Source of the DNA: Serinicoccus marinus DSM 15273
Lineage (GTDB): Bacteria; Actinomycetota; Actinomycetes; Actinomycetales; Dermatophilaceae
DNA length: 64,000 nt
Reading direction: 5' to 3'
NCBI RefSeq assembly: GCF_008386315.1
Contig: NZ_CP043808.1
Span: forward strand, 2,108,001-2,172,000
How positions within the stretch are numbered: the first letter of the stretch is position 1; every line of letters starts with the position of its first letter. Below are positions 19,331 through 29,523 of this stretch, piece by piece. The notes beneath the pieces are model-generated. The model was not told where the DNA came from and did no database searches. It saw nothing but the letters and a program-made list of their open reading frames with translations. The translations under genes were made by a program, and so were the position numbers.

Positions 19331-20057
19331 GACGCCCCAGGAGCGCGCCCCGGTGCCGGTCAGACGGGTCGAGCGCGACCCGCAGTCCGCGCTGCCGGAC
19401 GAGCACACCTGGCCGCGGACCATCCCGGCCGTCGCCCAGCTGATCGCCGAGGGCCTCGACCTCGGACGGGCCACGGTGCTCGTCGGGCCGAACGGCTCGG
19501 GCAAGTCCACCATCCTGGAGGCGGTGGCGATGACCTACGGCCTCAACGCCGAGGGCGGCTCCACCGGCGCGATGCATCGGACGCGCACGACCGAGTCCGA
19601 CCTCGCGCAGTGGTTGCGCGTCGTGCGGGGCCCGGGGGCCTCCCGGTGGGGCTACTTCGTGCGGGCCGAGACGATGCACGGCCTGTTCAGCTATCTGCAG
19701 GACACGGTGCGGCACGACTTCCACCGGTTCTCGCACGGGGAAGCCTTCGTCGAGCTTCTGGGCTCGCGCCGCTACCAGGGGGACGGCTTCTTCGTCTGGG
19801 ACGAGCCCGAGGCCGGCCTGTCCTTCGAGGCCCAGCTGCACCTGCTGTCCGAGCTCGTGGAGATCGCCGCCCGGCCGGGGGCGCAGGTCCTCATGGCGAC
19901 GCACTCACCGGTCCTGGCCGCCCTGCCCGGGGCCGTGGTGCTCGAGTGCTCCGAGGAGGGGATGCGGGAGACCGCGTGGGACCGGCTCGACATGGTCGAC
20001 CACTACCGGCGGTTCCTGGAGGCGCCGGAGCGCTACCTGCGGCACCTGCGCGCCTGA
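19326..20057 (+). CDS. AAA/ABC-type ATPase, YbbI/RecF-like
   Basis: A 243-residue soluble ATPase of the AAA_15/AAA_23 type. Walker [10 protein letters not shown] at 54-62, a signature-like FSHGEAF at 135-141, Walker B FFVWDEPEAGLS at 154-165 and the switch histidine in ATHSPVL. No membrane segment or partner permease is present, so a transport role is unlikely; relatives are uncharacterised, some linked to DNA processes. The ATG is part of a GGTATGCC octamer and of a paired octamer dyad. Divergent from ftsY by 111 bp. Confidence 0.8.
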   Translation: MPTPQERAPVPVRRVERDPQSALPDEHTWPRTIPAVAQLIAEGLDLGRATVLVGPNGSGKSTILEAVAMTYGLNAEGGSTGAMHRTRTTESDLAQWLRVVRGPGASRWGYFVRAETMHGLFSYLQDTVRHDFHRFSHGEAFVELLGSRRYQGDGFFVWDEPEAGLSFEAQLHLLSELVEIAARPGAQVLMATHSPVLAALPGAVVLECSEEGMRETAWDRLDMVDHYRRFLEAPERYLRHLRA

Positions 20058-20064
20058 GAGCTCC

Positions 20065-20355
20065 TCAGCTGGCGGCGGGGTACTCACCCGGCGAGTCGTC
20101 CTGCGCCGACGGGGCGGTGGACGCCGAGCGGCGGCGCTCACGCAGCGCCTGGGTGCGCTGGGCGGCGGAGCGGCCGAGCTGCTCTCCGCGGCTCCGGACC
20201 TGCTCGCCGCGCCGACGCGCCCCGGCGATGAGCTCCTCCCCCTCGGGGGTCCAGAACTCTCCCCGGCCCTCGCGACGCGCCTCGATCATGACGTACCCCA
20301 CGACCCCCGCGCCCAGGGCGACACACAGCAGCATGGCCAGGACTAGTGCAAGCAT
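20065..20355 (-). CDS. Small single-pass membrane protein, unknown function
   Basis: 96 residues: one N-terminal hydrophobic helix (about 2-24, LALVLAMLLCVALGAGVVGYVMI), then a charged Arg/Glu-rich tail (EARREGRGEF...RERRRSAS), so probably an N-out/C-in anchored protein. No family recognised. Convergent with the ATPase gene, seven bases apart. The 118 bp upstream hold no gene. Confidence 0.6.
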   Translation of the reverse strand: MLALVLAMLLCVALGAGVVGYVMIEARREGRGEFWTPEGEELIAGARRRGEQVRSRGEQLGRSAAQRTQALRERRRSASTAPSAQDDSPGEYPAAS

Positions 20356-20473
20356 GTGACCAGTGTGCCGCTCGGTGTGCGCCGGAGCCGATCTGACGCC
20401 CGGCGTGTCGCGGGCGTGTCGCCCTCAGGGTGAGCGGAATCACACGACACAGACCGTGCGGCCGGTCGGGGAG

Positions 20474-20980
20474 TCAGCGGGCGAGGTCCCGCTCGATGCG
20501 GCGCAGCGTCTGCCGGGTGGAGGCGATGAGCCCCGCGTCGCCGGCGGCCTCCCGCAGCGCCAGGGCTCGCGACGCGGCCGCGTGCGCCTCCTCCGGTCGA
20601 CCCTCGTCGAGGAGCACCTTGGCCCGGTGCTGGTGGACCAGGGCGGCCCGCGGGTCGTCGCCGGCGAGGATCTCCTCCGCGGCGTCGAGCAGCGCGTGCG
20701 CGGGCGCATACTCGCCCCGCCAGTGGTGCACGTGCGCCAGCCGGACCGCCGCGAGCGCCCAGGGGGAGGACCCAGCGTCCTGCTCGGCCAGGCGCGCCTG
20801 CCCCGCGGCCAGCGCCGCGTCGAGCTCGCCCAGCATCCGCAGCAGCGCGACGGCGTGCGGGTCCTCGGGCGTCTCCTCGACCCACTCGCGGGTCTCCTCC
20901 CCGTCGAGCAGCTCCTCGCGCAGCGTCTCGTCATCGATGACGTAGGCGGGGAACTCGGCGCCGCCGAAGACCACCGTCAT
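20474..20980 (-). CDS. Hypothetical helical-repeat (TPR-like) protein
   Basis: 168 residues. The second half looks like two or three degenerate TPR helices ([32 protein letters not shown], then [33 protein letters not shown]). Its ATG overlaps the smc stop by four bases (ATGA), so translation is probably coupled to smc. This gene is found near smc in related actinobacteria to my knowledge of the region, but no function is assigned. Confidence 0.65.
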   Translation of the reverse strand: MTVVFGGAEFPAYVIDDETLREELLDGEETREWVEETPEDPHAVALLRMLGELDAALAAGQARLAEQDAGSSPWALAAVRLAHVHHWRGEYAPAHALLDAAEEILAGDDPRAALVHQHRAKVLLDEGRPEEAHAAASRALALREAAGDAGLIASTRQTLRRIERDLAR

Positions 20981-23900
20981 GCGGGCGACGGCTCGGGCTC
21001 GGGGGCGGGCGCGCGGCGGCGGGTGGGCTGCTCCACCCCGTCGGCGGCGACGTCCTTGATCCGCTGGCTCACCACCGTGGTCACGCCGTCGCCACGCATG
21101 GAGACGCCGTAGAGCGCGTCGGCGATCTCCATCGTGCGCTTCTGGTGGGTGATGACGATGAGCTGGCTGGAGTCGCGCAGCTCCTCGAAGAGGGTGATGA
21201 GCCGGCCCAGGTTGGTGTCGTCGAGCGCGGCCTCCACCTCGTCCATGATGTAGAACGGGCTGGGCCGGGCCTTGAAGATCGCGACGAGCAGCGCCACCGC
21301 CGTCAGCGACCGTTCCCCGCCGGAGAGCAGCGAGAGGCGCTTGATCTTCTTGCCCGGGGGCCGCGCCTCGACCTCGATGCCGGTGGTGAGCATGTTGTCC
21401 GGGTCGGTGAGCGTGATCCGCCCCTCACCCCCGGGAAGAGGCGCGAGAAGACGCGCTCGAACTGCGCGGCCGTGTCGTGGAAGGCCTCGGTGAAGACCCG
21501 CTCCACCCGCTCGTCCACCGAGCGGACGATCTCCAGCAGGTCCTCCTTGGAGCGCCGCAGGTCCTCCACCTGCTCGGTGAGGAAGGTATGCCGCTCCTCG
21601 AGCGCGGCGAACTCCTCCAGGGCGAGCGGGTTGACCTTGCCGAGCTGGTTCAGGGCACGCTCCGCCTTGCGCAGCCGCTTGTCCTGGGCCTCCCGGACGA
21701 ACGGCTGGGCCTCGGGCAGGTCCGCGTCCGGGTCGTCCGGGGCGGGGTCGTCCGGTCCGGGGATGACAGGGACGGGCAGGTGCGGACCGTACTCGTCCAG
21801 CAACGTCTGCGGGTCCACACCCAGCTCCTCGACGGACCGGGTCTGCAGCGCCTCGATGCGCAGCCGCTGCTCGGCGCGGGCGATCTCGTCGGCGTGCACG
21901 GAGTCGGTGAGGTCACGCAGGTCGTCGGCGAGCTCGCGGGCCTGCTGCCGGGCGGTCGCGAGCGCCTGGTCACGCTCCGCCTGCTCCGCCTGCCCGCGGG
22001 AGCGTTCCTGCGCCGCCCGCTCCACGACCTGCTCGGCCCGCGCCAGGAGGTAGCCCGCCCCCGCACGCACCGCCGCGGCGGTGTCACGCTCCCGGCCCCG
22101 GCGTTCCCGCCGCTGCGCGGCCTGCCGCCGGGCGGCGAGCTCGCCCGCGGCGGCAGACTCCAGGCTGTCGGCCCGGCCGGACAGCGCGGTGACGCGCTCC
22201 TCCTGGGTGCGCAGGGCCAGCCGTGCCTCGGTCTCCAGCGTCCGCGCCCGGGCGGCCGCCTCGGCGAGGCGCTCCCGCTCGGTGGTGTCCGGCTCCTCGG
22301 TCCCCTCCTGGCTGGCGAGCTGCTCGGCGTCGGCCAGCCGCTGCTCCAGCTCGGCGAGCTCGGCGCGGGTCGTGGCCAGGGACTCCTCGGCGGTGCCGAT
22401 GGCGGTGGTGGCCCGCTCGTGCTCGGCCCGTGCCGTGCGCATCGTCTGGCCGAGCTGGGAGAGCTGCTCGGCCACCGCGGTCATCCGCGCGTCGGAGTCG
22501 TGCAACGCGTCCAGCGCCTCGTCGGCGCCGCGCAGCGCCTCCTCCAGGTCCTCCGTGGCCGAGCTCAGCGCGAAGGTCGCCCGCTCGGCGCGCGACGTCG
22601 CCTCCTGGACCCCGCTCTGCGCCTCCTCCAGCGCCGAGGTCAGCTCCAACATGCTGGGGGCGGCCGACGACCCCCCGCGGACCCATCCCGGGCCGTAGAC
22701 GTCCCCGGTACCGGTGACCACCGTGATGCCGGGCAGCGCCCGCACCAGCAGCGCGGCGTCGTCGGCGTCGTCGACCAGGGCCACCTGCTCCAGCAGTCCG
22801 GTGACCGCTCGCCGCAGCGCCTCGTCCCCGTCCTTGGCGCGCACCATGTCGGCGGCCCACACGGCATACCCGGGGAGCTCGGGCCAGCGCTCCCGCTCGG
22901 CACCGTCGTCGGCCTCCCCCGTCACCAGCTCGGGGACCATGAGACCGGCCTGCCCCTGGTCCTGGTCGCGCAGCCAGGCCAGCGCGTCCTGCGCCTGGCC
23001 CAGCCCGTCGGCGACGAGCGCCTCACCGGCCCAGCCCAGCGCGGCCGCGACCGCGGCCTCGCGGCCGGCCTCGACCACGAGGTGGTCGGTCACGGTGCCG
23101 GTCACGCCGGTCACGCCGTCGGCCGACAGCAGCGCGCTCGCGCCGTCGGTGCGCCGCAGGCTCAGCGACAGCGCCTCCACCCGGGCCCCCCACTGCGCCT
23201 GCTCCGCCTGCGCCGCGCGCAGCTCCTCGGTCAGCCGCTCGACCTCCTCGCCCGCCTCGGCCCGGCGCTGCTCCGCGGCCTCGTAGTGCTCGTCGAGCCC
23301 TTCCTCGCCCTGCTCGACGTCGAGGACCGTGCCCTCGAGAGCAGCGTAGTCCTGCTCGGCCTTCTCCGCCCGCTGCACGACGGCCGCGGCCACCTGCTGC
23401 AGCCGGGTGACCTCGCCCTCGCCGGCCTCGAGCCGGGAGCGTCGGGCGGCCACCTGCCCGGACAGCCGAGCCAGCCCCTCGCGACGGTCCGCCGCGGCCC
23501 TCGCCAACCGCTGGAGCCGCGCCTGCTCCTGGGCGTGCGCGTCCTCGGCCTGCGCCCGCGCCCCCTCCGCGTCGGCCAGCGCGGCCGCGAGCTCGGCCAC
23601 CCGGGCCTGCAGCGCGGCCTCCTCCTCCCGGACCCGCGCCGCCTGTGCACGCAGCTCCTCGGGGTCGCGGCCACGGTGGGAGCGACCGCTCTCCTCCGCG
23701 GCCAGCTCCTCGGCCTCCGCGCCGAGCAGGCGCACCCGCTCGGCGGCGAGGTCACCCAGGGCCCGGGCCCGCTCCACCAGGGAGGACAGGGCATACCACC
23801 GGTCCTGCACCGCGGTGATCGCCGGCGCCGCCGCGGCCCGCTCCTGCTCCAGCTCGGCGACCCTGGTCTCGGCGGACCGCGCCGCCTCCTGCACCCGGGT

Positions 23901-24665
23901 GCGTCGCTCGATGAGGGCCCGCTCGTCGGCGAGCTCGGCCTCCAGCGCGCTCGTGAGCTGGACGAGGTCGTCGGCGAGGATGCGCAGCCGGGCGTCGCGC
24001 ACCTCCGCCTGGATCGTCGCGGCCCGCCGGGCGGTCTCCGCCTGCCGGCCGAGCGGCCCGAGCTGGCGGCGGATCTCGGTGGTCAGGTCGGTGAGGCGGG
24101 TGAGGTTGCCTTCCATCGTCTCGAGCTTGCGCAGCGCCCGCTCCTTGCGCTTGCGGTGCTTGAGGACGCCGGCCGCCTCCTCGATGAAGCCGCGCCGCTC
24201 CTCGGGGGTGGCGCGCAGCACCTGGTCCAGCTGCCCCTGGCCGACGATGACGTGCATCTCGCGCCCGATGCCGGAGTCGGAGAGCAGCTCCTGCACGTCG
24301 AGCAGGCGGCAGGAGGTGCCGTTGATGGCGTACTCCGACCCGCCGGTGCGGAACATCGTGCGGGTGATCGTCACCTCGCTGTAGTCGATCGGCAGCGCGC
24401 CGTCGGTGTTGTCGATGGTGAGCGAGACCTCGGCGCGACCCAGCGGCTGGCGGCCGGAGGTGCCGGCGAAGATGACGTCCTCCATCTTGCCGCCGCGCAG
24501 GCTCTTGGCCCCCTGCTCCCCCATCACCCAGGCGAGCGCGTCGACGACGTTGGACTTGCCCGAGCCGTTGGGTCCGACGATGCAGGTGATGCCCGGCTCG
24601 AGCCGCATGCTCGTCGCCGAGGCGAACGACTTGAAGCCCTTGAGGGTCAGGCTCTTCACATACAT
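20977..24665 (-). CDS. smc: Chromosome segregation protein SMC (frameshifted near the C-terminus)
   Basis: SMC ATPase of about 1228 residues when restored, the core of the chromosome-organising condensin. Walker [10 protein letters not shown] lies at 31-39, long coiled coils on each side of a hinge at about 510-670 ([16 protein letters not shown]), and the C-terminal head carries [14 protein letters not shown] and [12 protein letters not shown]. The frame is lost at a run of five C on the plus strand (21428-21432); a sixth restores [19 protein letters not shown]. Without that, the C-terminal head is lost and the ATPase could not form. smc loss is rarely tolerated, so an error is likely. The downstream TPR-like gene overlaps the stop. 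Confidence 0.93.
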
Positions 24666-24711
24666 GTGGCTGGGTCTTCCGCACTGGTCGCCGGGTCGGT
24701 GGTCCGGTCAA

Positions 24712-24730
24712 CATACCTGCCGGGTATGCC
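24712..24730. promoter_or_regulatory. Operator-like octamer dyad upstream of smc
   Basis: CATACC (24712-24717), a 5-bp spacer TGCCG, then GGTATG continuing to CC (24723-24730). Both arm sequence and spacing match the dyad at 19310. It lies 47 bp upstream of the smc ATG (24665), inside the spacer to acyP, so it could be a shared binding site; this is inference. Confidence 0.35.
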
Positions 24731-24774
24731 GCGACCCGGCCGCCACACCCGGCTCCTCGAGCTCGTCGGCGGGG

Positions 24775-25056
24775 TCAGCGCTCCAGGAACCCCGTCAGCC
24801 CCTCCCGCACCTGGTGCCACTGCACCACCACGCCGTCGACCCTCCCGGGGCGGCTGCGGGTGGAAGGGTCCTCGCGCAGCAGCCCCGCGAGCGCCTCCAC
24901 CGCGACCCGCTCGCCCTGGGCGTTCACCTCGACCCGGCCGTCGGGCAGGTTGCGGGCATGCCCCACGAGGCCGAGCTCGAGCGCCCGCGCCCGCGTCCAC
25001 CAGCGGAAGCCGACGCCCTGGACCCGGCCGCGGACGAAGATCAGCGCGCGCTCCAT
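24775..25056 (-). CDS. acyP: Acylphosphatase
   Basis: 93 residues, the standard acylphosphatase size. Catalytic Arg18 lies in GRVQGVGFRWW and catalytic Asn36 in HARNLPDGRVEV. It hydrolyses the carboxyl-phosphate bond of small acylphosphates. Same strand and order as mutM/rnc upstream and smc downstream, a position conserved in many actinobacteria. Only 23 bp separate it from the divergent oxidoreductase gene, so the two promoters must overlap. Confidence 0.95.
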   Translation of the reverse strand: MERALIFVRGRVQGVGFRWWTRARALELGLVGHARNLPDGRVEVNAQGERVAVEALAGLLREDPSTRSRPGRVDGVVVQWHQVREGLTGFLER

Positions 25057-25079
25057 GCCACCGAGACTACGGTGGACCC

Positions 25080-26135
25080 ATGACCGACCCGTCGACCGCG
25101 ACCCCGCCGGCCTACACCCCGATCGCCGACCGGCCCGTGCGATGGGGGCTGCTGGCCGCCGGAGGGATCGCCCGGGCCCTGGCGCAGGCGATCGCCGCGG
25201 TCGAGGGGGGCGAGGTGGTCGCCGTGGCGGCGCGCGACGGCGATCGCGCCCGGTCCTTCGCCGAGGAGTTCGGCATCCCTCGCGCCTACGGCAGCTATGC
25301 CGAGCTGGTCGACGACGCCGAGGTCGACGCCGTCTACATCTCCTCGACCCACCCCTTCCACCGCGAGCAGGCGCTGGCCTGCGTCCGGGCCGGCAAGCAC
25401 GTGCTCGTCGAGAAACCGACGACGCTGACCGTCCACGACACCGAGGAGGTGCTCGAGGCCGCCCGCGCGGCCGGGGTCCTCGCGGTGGAGGCCATGTGGA
25501 CCCGGTGCCAGCCGATCGTCCTGGACGCGCTCGCCCGCGTCCGTCGCGGGGACATCGGCACGGTCCGCAGCGTCCACGCCGCCCTCCCGGTGCCCTTCGA
25601 CTACGACGAGTCGCACCGCCTCTTCGACCTCGCGAACGGCGGCGGGGCGCTGCTCGACCTCGGGATCTACCCGGTCACCCTCGCCCACCTCTTCGCCGGT
25701 CACCCCACCCACCTGCACGTCCTCGGCTCCCGGGTCGCCACCGGCGCCGACGCGCTGGTGGCCCTGCAGTGGATGACCACCGAGGGCGCCGTGGTCCAGG
25801 TCCTCACCGACTCGCTCTCGCACGGCAGCACCGAGACTCTCGTGCGCGGCTCGGAGGGGTCGCTGCAGCTGCACGGGCCGATCAACAACCCGACCTCCTT
25901 CACGGTCCGCCGGGGCGAGGAGGAGCAGCTGGTCGACGGTGGTGACCGACGCGGCTACGAGCACGAGGTCGAGGAGTTCCACCGCTGCCTGGAGCTCGGC
26001 CTGCCGGAGTCCCCGCTGATCCCGCACGCGGATACGGTGGCGATCATGACCATCCTGGAGAGCGCCCGTCGCGAGCTCGGCGTCCGCTACCCCCAGGAGG
26101 ACGAGCCGCTGCACACCGCCGACGTGGTGCCGTGA
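25080..26135 (+). CDS. Gfo/Idh/MocA-family oxidoreductase
   Basis: 351 residues. An N-terminal Rossmann fold (WGLLAAGGIARALAQAI), the EKP motif in GKHVLVEKPTTLT, and a C-terminal beta-sheet domain with the conserved GGALLDLGIYPV stretch. Such NAD(P)-dependent dehydrogenases act on sugars, inositols or related carbonyls; the closest general type is a dihydrodiol/xylose dehydrogenase-like enzyme. Substrate is unassigned. Start ATG at 25080; stop overlaps the next gene by one base (TGATG). It interrupts the acyP-mutM order on the opposite strand. Confidence 0.85.
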   Translation: MTDPSTATPPAYTPIADRPVRWGLLAAGGIARALAQAIAAVEGGEVVAVAARDGDRARSFAEEFGIPRAYGSYAELVDDAEVDAVYISSTHPFHREQALACVRAGKHVLVEKPTTLTVHDTEEVLEAARAAGVLAVEAMWTRCQPIVLDALARVRRGDIGTVRSVHAALPVPFDYDESHRLFDLANGGGALLDLGIYPVTLAHLFAGHPTHLHVLGSRVATGADALVALQWMTTEGAVVQVLTDSLSHGSTETLVRGSEGSLQLHGPINNPTSFTVRRGEEEQLVDGGDRRGYEHEVEEFHRCLELGLPESPLIPHADTVAIMTILESARRELGVRYPQEDEPLHTADVVP

Positions 26136-26416
26136 TGGTCGAGCTGCTCCTCTTCCTGGTCCTGGCCGTCGGGCTCCTGGCCCTCCTGGGGCGCACCGCG
26201 ACGCCGCCGTCCGAGCGGCTGCCGCTGCGCCGGTGGACCCCGGTCCACGTCGCCGACCTCGTGGCTCGGGCGTTCCGCCTCTTCCGCGACGCCGGCGCGG
26301 AGCGGGCCCGGCGCCAGGACGTCGCCCGCGAGTCGGTCGAGGGACGTCAGCCGCAGAAGCCGCGGCGCGGCCAGCTGCCGCCTCCCCCGCCCAACCCCGA
26401 GGACGAGCGGCGCTGA
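26135..26416 (+). CDS. Small membrane protein, unknown function
   Basis: 93 residues from the ATG at 26135, which shares a base with the preceding stop. An N-terminal hydrophobic helix (VELLLFLVLAVGLLALL) is followed by a basic central part (ARAFRLFRDAGAERARRQD) and a proline-rich tail (QLPPPPPNPEDERR). Likely single-pass and co-transcribed with the oxidoreductase. Convergent with mutM, four bases between stops. Not recognised. Confidence 0.6.
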   Translation: MVELLLFLVLAVGLLALLGRTATPPSERLPLRRWTPVHVADLVARAFRLFRDAGAERARRQDVARESVEGRQPQKPRRGQLPPPPPNPEDERR

Positions 26417-26420
26417 CCGT

Positions 26421-27332
26421 TCACACCCGAGGGACCCGCGGCGCCGGCTGGCAGCGGGGGCAGAAGTGCGAGCTGCGGTTCGTGAACTCCTCGCGCCGGA
26501 TCGCGGTCCCGCAGCGTCGACACGGGCGGCCGGTCTGCCCGTAGGCCTCCAGCGACCGGTCGAAGTAGCCGCTGGCCCCGTTGACGTTGACGTAGAGCGC
26601 GTCGAAGCTGGTGCCGCCCTGTCCCAGCGCGTCGCGCATGACGTCGGCGGCGTGGTCGAGCACCCGCCCGAGCGCGGGCTTCGTCTGGCTGGAGGCGAGC
26701 CGTCGCCCGTGCACCTGCGCCCGCCACAACGCCTCGTCGGCGTAGATGTTGCCGATACCGCTGACCACCCCCTGGTCCAGCAGGACCCGCTTGAGGGCGA
26801 CGTCCTTGCCCTTCATCCGGCGCACCACCGCTGCCCGGTCGAAGGCCGGCTCGAGCGGGTCCGGGGCGATGTGCAGCACCGGCTCGGGTATGCCGTGGGG
26901 GTGCCCGCCGGGGTGACCCGGCGCGCTTGCCCCCGGCTCGTCGCGCAGCGGGGTGAGGGCGAGCCCGCCGAAGGTGCGCTGGTCGACGAAGCGCAGCTGG
27001 GGGCCGTCGTCGTCGAGGTCCAGGGTGGCGTGCAGGTGCTTCTCCCGTGGCGCCTGCGCGTCCTGCACGAGGAGCTGGCCGCTCATCCCGAGGTGCACGA
27101 CCAGCGCCTGGGGGTCGTCGGCCGGAGGCTGGAGCACGAGCCAGAGGTACTTCCCCCTCCGGTCCGCGGCGAGCACCCGCGCACCGGCCACGCGCGCGGC
27201 CAGGTCCACTGGTCCGGCCGCGTGACGTCGGGCGACCCGCGCGCCGGTCAACCGGGCCTCGCGGATGCGTCGCCCGACGACGTGCGTCTCGAGGCCACGA
27301 CGGACGACCTCGACCTCCGGGAGCTCGGGCAC
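26421..27332 (-). CDS. mutM: Formamidopyrimidine-DNA glycosylase MutM (Fpg)
   Basis: 303 residues, starting [15 protein letters not shown], so the catalytic Pro2 and Glu3 are in place. The C-terminus has the four-cysteine zinc finger ([13 protein letters not shown] ... FCPRCQ). It excises 8-oxoguanine and formamidopyrimidines and nicks the abasic site. The protein is about 30 residues longer than Escherichia coli Fpg, including a Gly/His/Pro-rich insert ([15 protein letters not shown]). It follows rnc with a 3-bp gap; the rnc-mutM pair is widely conserved. Confidence 0.95.
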   Translation of the reverse strand: MPELPEVEVVRRGLETHVVGRRIREARLTGARVARRHAAGPVDLAARVAGARVLAADRRGKYLWLVLQPPADDPQALVVHLGMSGQLLVQDAQAPREKHLHATLDLDDDGPQLRFVDQRTFGGLALTPLRDEPGASAPGHPGGHPHGIPEPVLHIAPDPLEPAFDRAAVVRRMKGKDVALKRVLLDQGVVSGIGNIYADEALWRAQVHGRRLASSQTKPALGRVLDHAADVMRDALGQGGTSFDALYVNVNGASGYFDRSLEAYGQTGRPCRRCGTAIRREEFTNRSSHFCPRCQPAPRVPRV

Positions 27333-27335
27333 GCC

Positions 27336-28094
27336 TCAGCCGCTGCCGGGGCCGTCGCCGGTGAGGTCCTCGACCGTCGGTTCGGTCGCGACCACCTGGG
27401 CGGCGCGCTCGGTGAGCAGCCGCCAGCCCTGCTCGGCGGCCTGCTGCTCGGCCAGCTTCTTGGAGCGACCCACCCCGGTCCCGACCACCTCGTCGGCGAC
27501 GACCGCCCGGGCGGTGAAGGTCTTGTCGTGGTCCGGCCCCTCGGCGTCGACGAGGTACTGCGGGGGGCCCAGGTCGCCCGCCGAGGCGACCTCCTGCAGG
27601 CTGGTCTTCCAGTCCAGCCCGGCGCCGAGCCCCGCGCTGCGGCGCATCAGCGGGTCCAGCAGGTGGTGGACGAAGGTGGCGGCAGCGGGCAGCCCGGCGG
27701 AGAGGTAGACGCAGCCGATGACCGCCTCGGTGGTGTCCGCGAGGATCGAGTCCTTGTCCCGCCCTCCGGTGGCCTGCTCCCCCTTGCCGAGCAGCACGAA
27801 GCCGCCGAGGTCCACGACCCGGGCGACCTCGGCCAGCGCGCGCGAGTTGACCACGGCCGCGCGGAGCTTGGCCAGCTGCCCCTCGGTCAGGTCGGGGTGG
27901 GTGCGGTAGAGCGTGTCGGTGACCACCACCCCCAGCACGGAGTCACCGAGGAACTCGAGCCGCTCGTTGTGCGGCTGCCCGTCGTTCTCGTAGGAGTAGG
28001 ACCGGTGAGTCAGGGCACGCAGCAGCAGCGCCTCGTCACAGGACTCGCCGACCACCTCGGTGAGGTAGTCGGCCAGCTCGGAGACGGGACGCAC
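27336..28094 (-). CDS. rnc: Ribonuclease III
   Basis: 252 residues. The RNase III signature [13 protein letters not shown] is at 43-55, with the second acidic pair in DTTEAVIG, and a double-stranded RNA-binding domain fills about 170-240. It cuts rRNA precursors and structured mRNAs. Tight spacing to mutM downstream and rpmF upstream suggests one transcript: yceD-rpmF-rnc-mutM. Confidence 0.95.
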   Translation of the reverse strand: MRPVSELADYLTEVVGESCDEALLLRALTHRSYSYENDGQPHNERLEFLGDSVLGVVVTDTLYRTHPDLTEGQLAKLRAAVVNSRALAEVARVVDLGGFVLLGKGEQATGGRDKDSILADTTEAVIGCVYLSAGLPAAATFVHHLLDPLMRRSAGLGAGLDWKTSLQEVASAGDLGPPQYLVDAEGPDHDKTFTARAVVADEVVGTGVGRSKKLAEQQAAEQGWRLLTERAAQVVATEPTVEDLTGDGPGSG

Positions 28095-28109
28095 GACGGT
28101 GCCCCGGGG

Positions 28110-28304
28110 TCAGCCCTGGTGCTCGGTGCGCTCGGCGGCCGCGTAGTGGCGGCCACCGTAGGTGCCGCAGGTGGGGCACGCCTGGTGCGGGGTCGCCACA
28201 GCCTGGCACTGCGGGCAGGTCGACAGCGCGATCGGCGCGGCCTTCCACTGCGAGCGGCGGTGCCGGGTGTTGGAACGGGACATCTTCCGCTTGGGAACGG
28301 CCAC
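28110..28304 (-). CDS. rpmF: 50S ribosomal protein bL32
   Basis: 64 residues: MAVPKRKMSRSNTRHRRSQWK start and a four-cysteine zinc ribbon (CPQCQ ... CPTCG), so the zinc-binding form of L32. It follows yceD by one base, the usual yceD-rpmF pair. Confidence 0.96.
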   Translation of the reverse strand: MAVPKRKMSRSNTRHRRSQWKAAPIALSTCPQCQAVATPHQACPTCGTYGGRHYAAAERTEHQG

Positions 28305-28305
28305 G

Positions 28306-28902
28306 TCAGGTCCTCTTCTCGTCGTCGTCTGCCGGCGTGGCCATCGCGGCCAGCGCCGACCACCGGGGGTCGATCACGTCGTGCTCGTGCTCCGGGTCGT
28401 CCGCCAGGCGCGCCCCGCACTCGGAGCACAGGCCCGGACAGTCCTCCCGGCACACCGGTTGGAAGGGCAGCTCGGTCACGACGGCGTCCCGGACGACCTC
28501 TTCGAGGTCCATCAGGTCACCGTCGAGCATGCGCTGCTCGTCCTCGTCGCTCGCGTCCTGGTCGCCCGAGCGGCTCCCCACCTCCTGGTGGTGCGCCGCG
28601 CGGTCGGGGTAGGCGTAGAGCTCCTGGAAGGTCACCTCGACGTCGTCGACGATCTCGTCCAGGCAGCGCACGCACTCCCCTCTCGCCGTGGCCTGTGCCG
28701 TCCCCGTCACCAGGATGCCCTCGACGACCGACTCCATCCGCAGCTCCAGCCGGACCGGGTGGCCCGCCGGGATCGCAATGACATCGGTGCCCAGGGGCTC
28801 CGTCGTGGTGACCTCGCGCGAGAGCTCGCGCATGGTCCCGGGCCGGCGGACCAGCTCCCGGGTGTCGAACACCCAGTCGCGCTCCGTCTGCTGGGCAGCC
28901 AT
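28306..28902 (-). CDS. yceD: DUF177 / YceD family protein
   Basis: 198 residues from the ATG at 28902 (AAQQTERDWVFDTREL), preceded by GAGGGA. Cysteines in CVRCLDEI and a C-terminal CREDCPGLCSECG motif are typical of the family. YceD proteins are linked to 23S rRNA maturation in bacteria and plastids and are nearly always next to rpmF. A longer upstream frame exists but lacks a ribosome site. Confidence 0.92.
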   Translation of the reverse strand: MAAQQTERDWVFDTRELVRRPGTMRELSREVTTTEPLGTDVIAIPAGHPVRLELRMESVVEGILVTGTAQATARGECVRCLDEIVDDVEVTFQELYAYPDRAAHHQEVGSRSGDQDASDEDEQRMLDGDLMDLEEVVRDAVVTELPFQPVCREDCPGLCSECGARLADDPEHEHDVIDPRWSALAAMATPADDDEKRT

Positions 28903-29015
28903 GCCGAATTCCCTCACGTGTGGTCTGACCTGCTGAACGGGTTCGGCCCTCGTGCACGGCGAGCACGGGAGGGACACAAACCGACGCACCAGCCTACCGG
29001 GCCGGTGCGGCGCGC

Positions 29016-29498
29016 TCAAATCTGACGCAGCGCCTCCAGCACCGGCGCGGGCACCAGCGCGGAGACGTCGCCCCCGAGCCGGTGGACCTCCTTGACCAGC
29101 GAGCTGGAGACGTGCTCCAGCGCCGGGTCACCGGGCAGGAAGACCGTCTCGACACCGGTGAGGTGACGGTTCATCAGGGCCATCGGCAGCTCGTAGGCGA
29201 AGTCGGTGCCGCCGCGCAGCCCCTTGACCACCGCCTCGGCCCCGACCTCCTGGCACACGTCGACCAGCAGCCGCTCGGCATACGCCTCGACGCGGACGCG
29301 ACCCGCGACCTCGCTCGGCAGCGAGGCGCCGACGAGCTCCAGCCGGGTCGGCACGGGGAAGCTGCCCTGCTTGGCAGGGTTGTGCAGGACGGCGACCACG
29401 ACCTCGTCGTAGAGCGCGGCGGCCCGGGTCACGATGTCGACGTGCCCCAGCGTCACCGGGTCGAAGGATCCGGGGCAGACGCAACGGCGGGTCGACAT
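29016..29498 (-). CDS. coaD: Phosphopantetheine adenylyltransferase
   Basis: 160 residues. The nucleotidyltransferase signature is PGSFDPVTLGHVDI (10-23, with T/HxGH as TLGH at 17-20), and the ISSS/T region appears as VSSSLVKEV. It makes dephospho-CoA from ATP and phosphopantetheine, the penultimate CoA step. The ATG at 29498 is chosen because the conserved N-terminus starts there. Downstream of the rsmD/hemerythrin genes, as in many actinobacteria with rsmD-coaD pairs. Confidence 0.95.
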   Translation of the reverse strand: MSTRRCVCPGSFDPVTLGHVDIVTRAAALYDEVVVAVLHNPAKQGSFPVPTRLELVGASLPSEVAGRVRVEAYAERLLVDVCQEVGAEAVVKGLRGGTDFAYELPMALMNRHLTGVETVFLPGDPALEHVSSSLVKEVHRLGGDVSALVPAPVLEALRQI

Positions 29499-29523
29499 GG
29501 CCAGGGAGCCTACCGGGCCGCGA

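Noticed and set aside
21428..21432. Programmed ribosomal frameshifting in smc and the other broken genes
   Set aside because: No slippery heptamer plus structure was evident, and nine unrelated genes share the same single-base defect; sequence error fits better.
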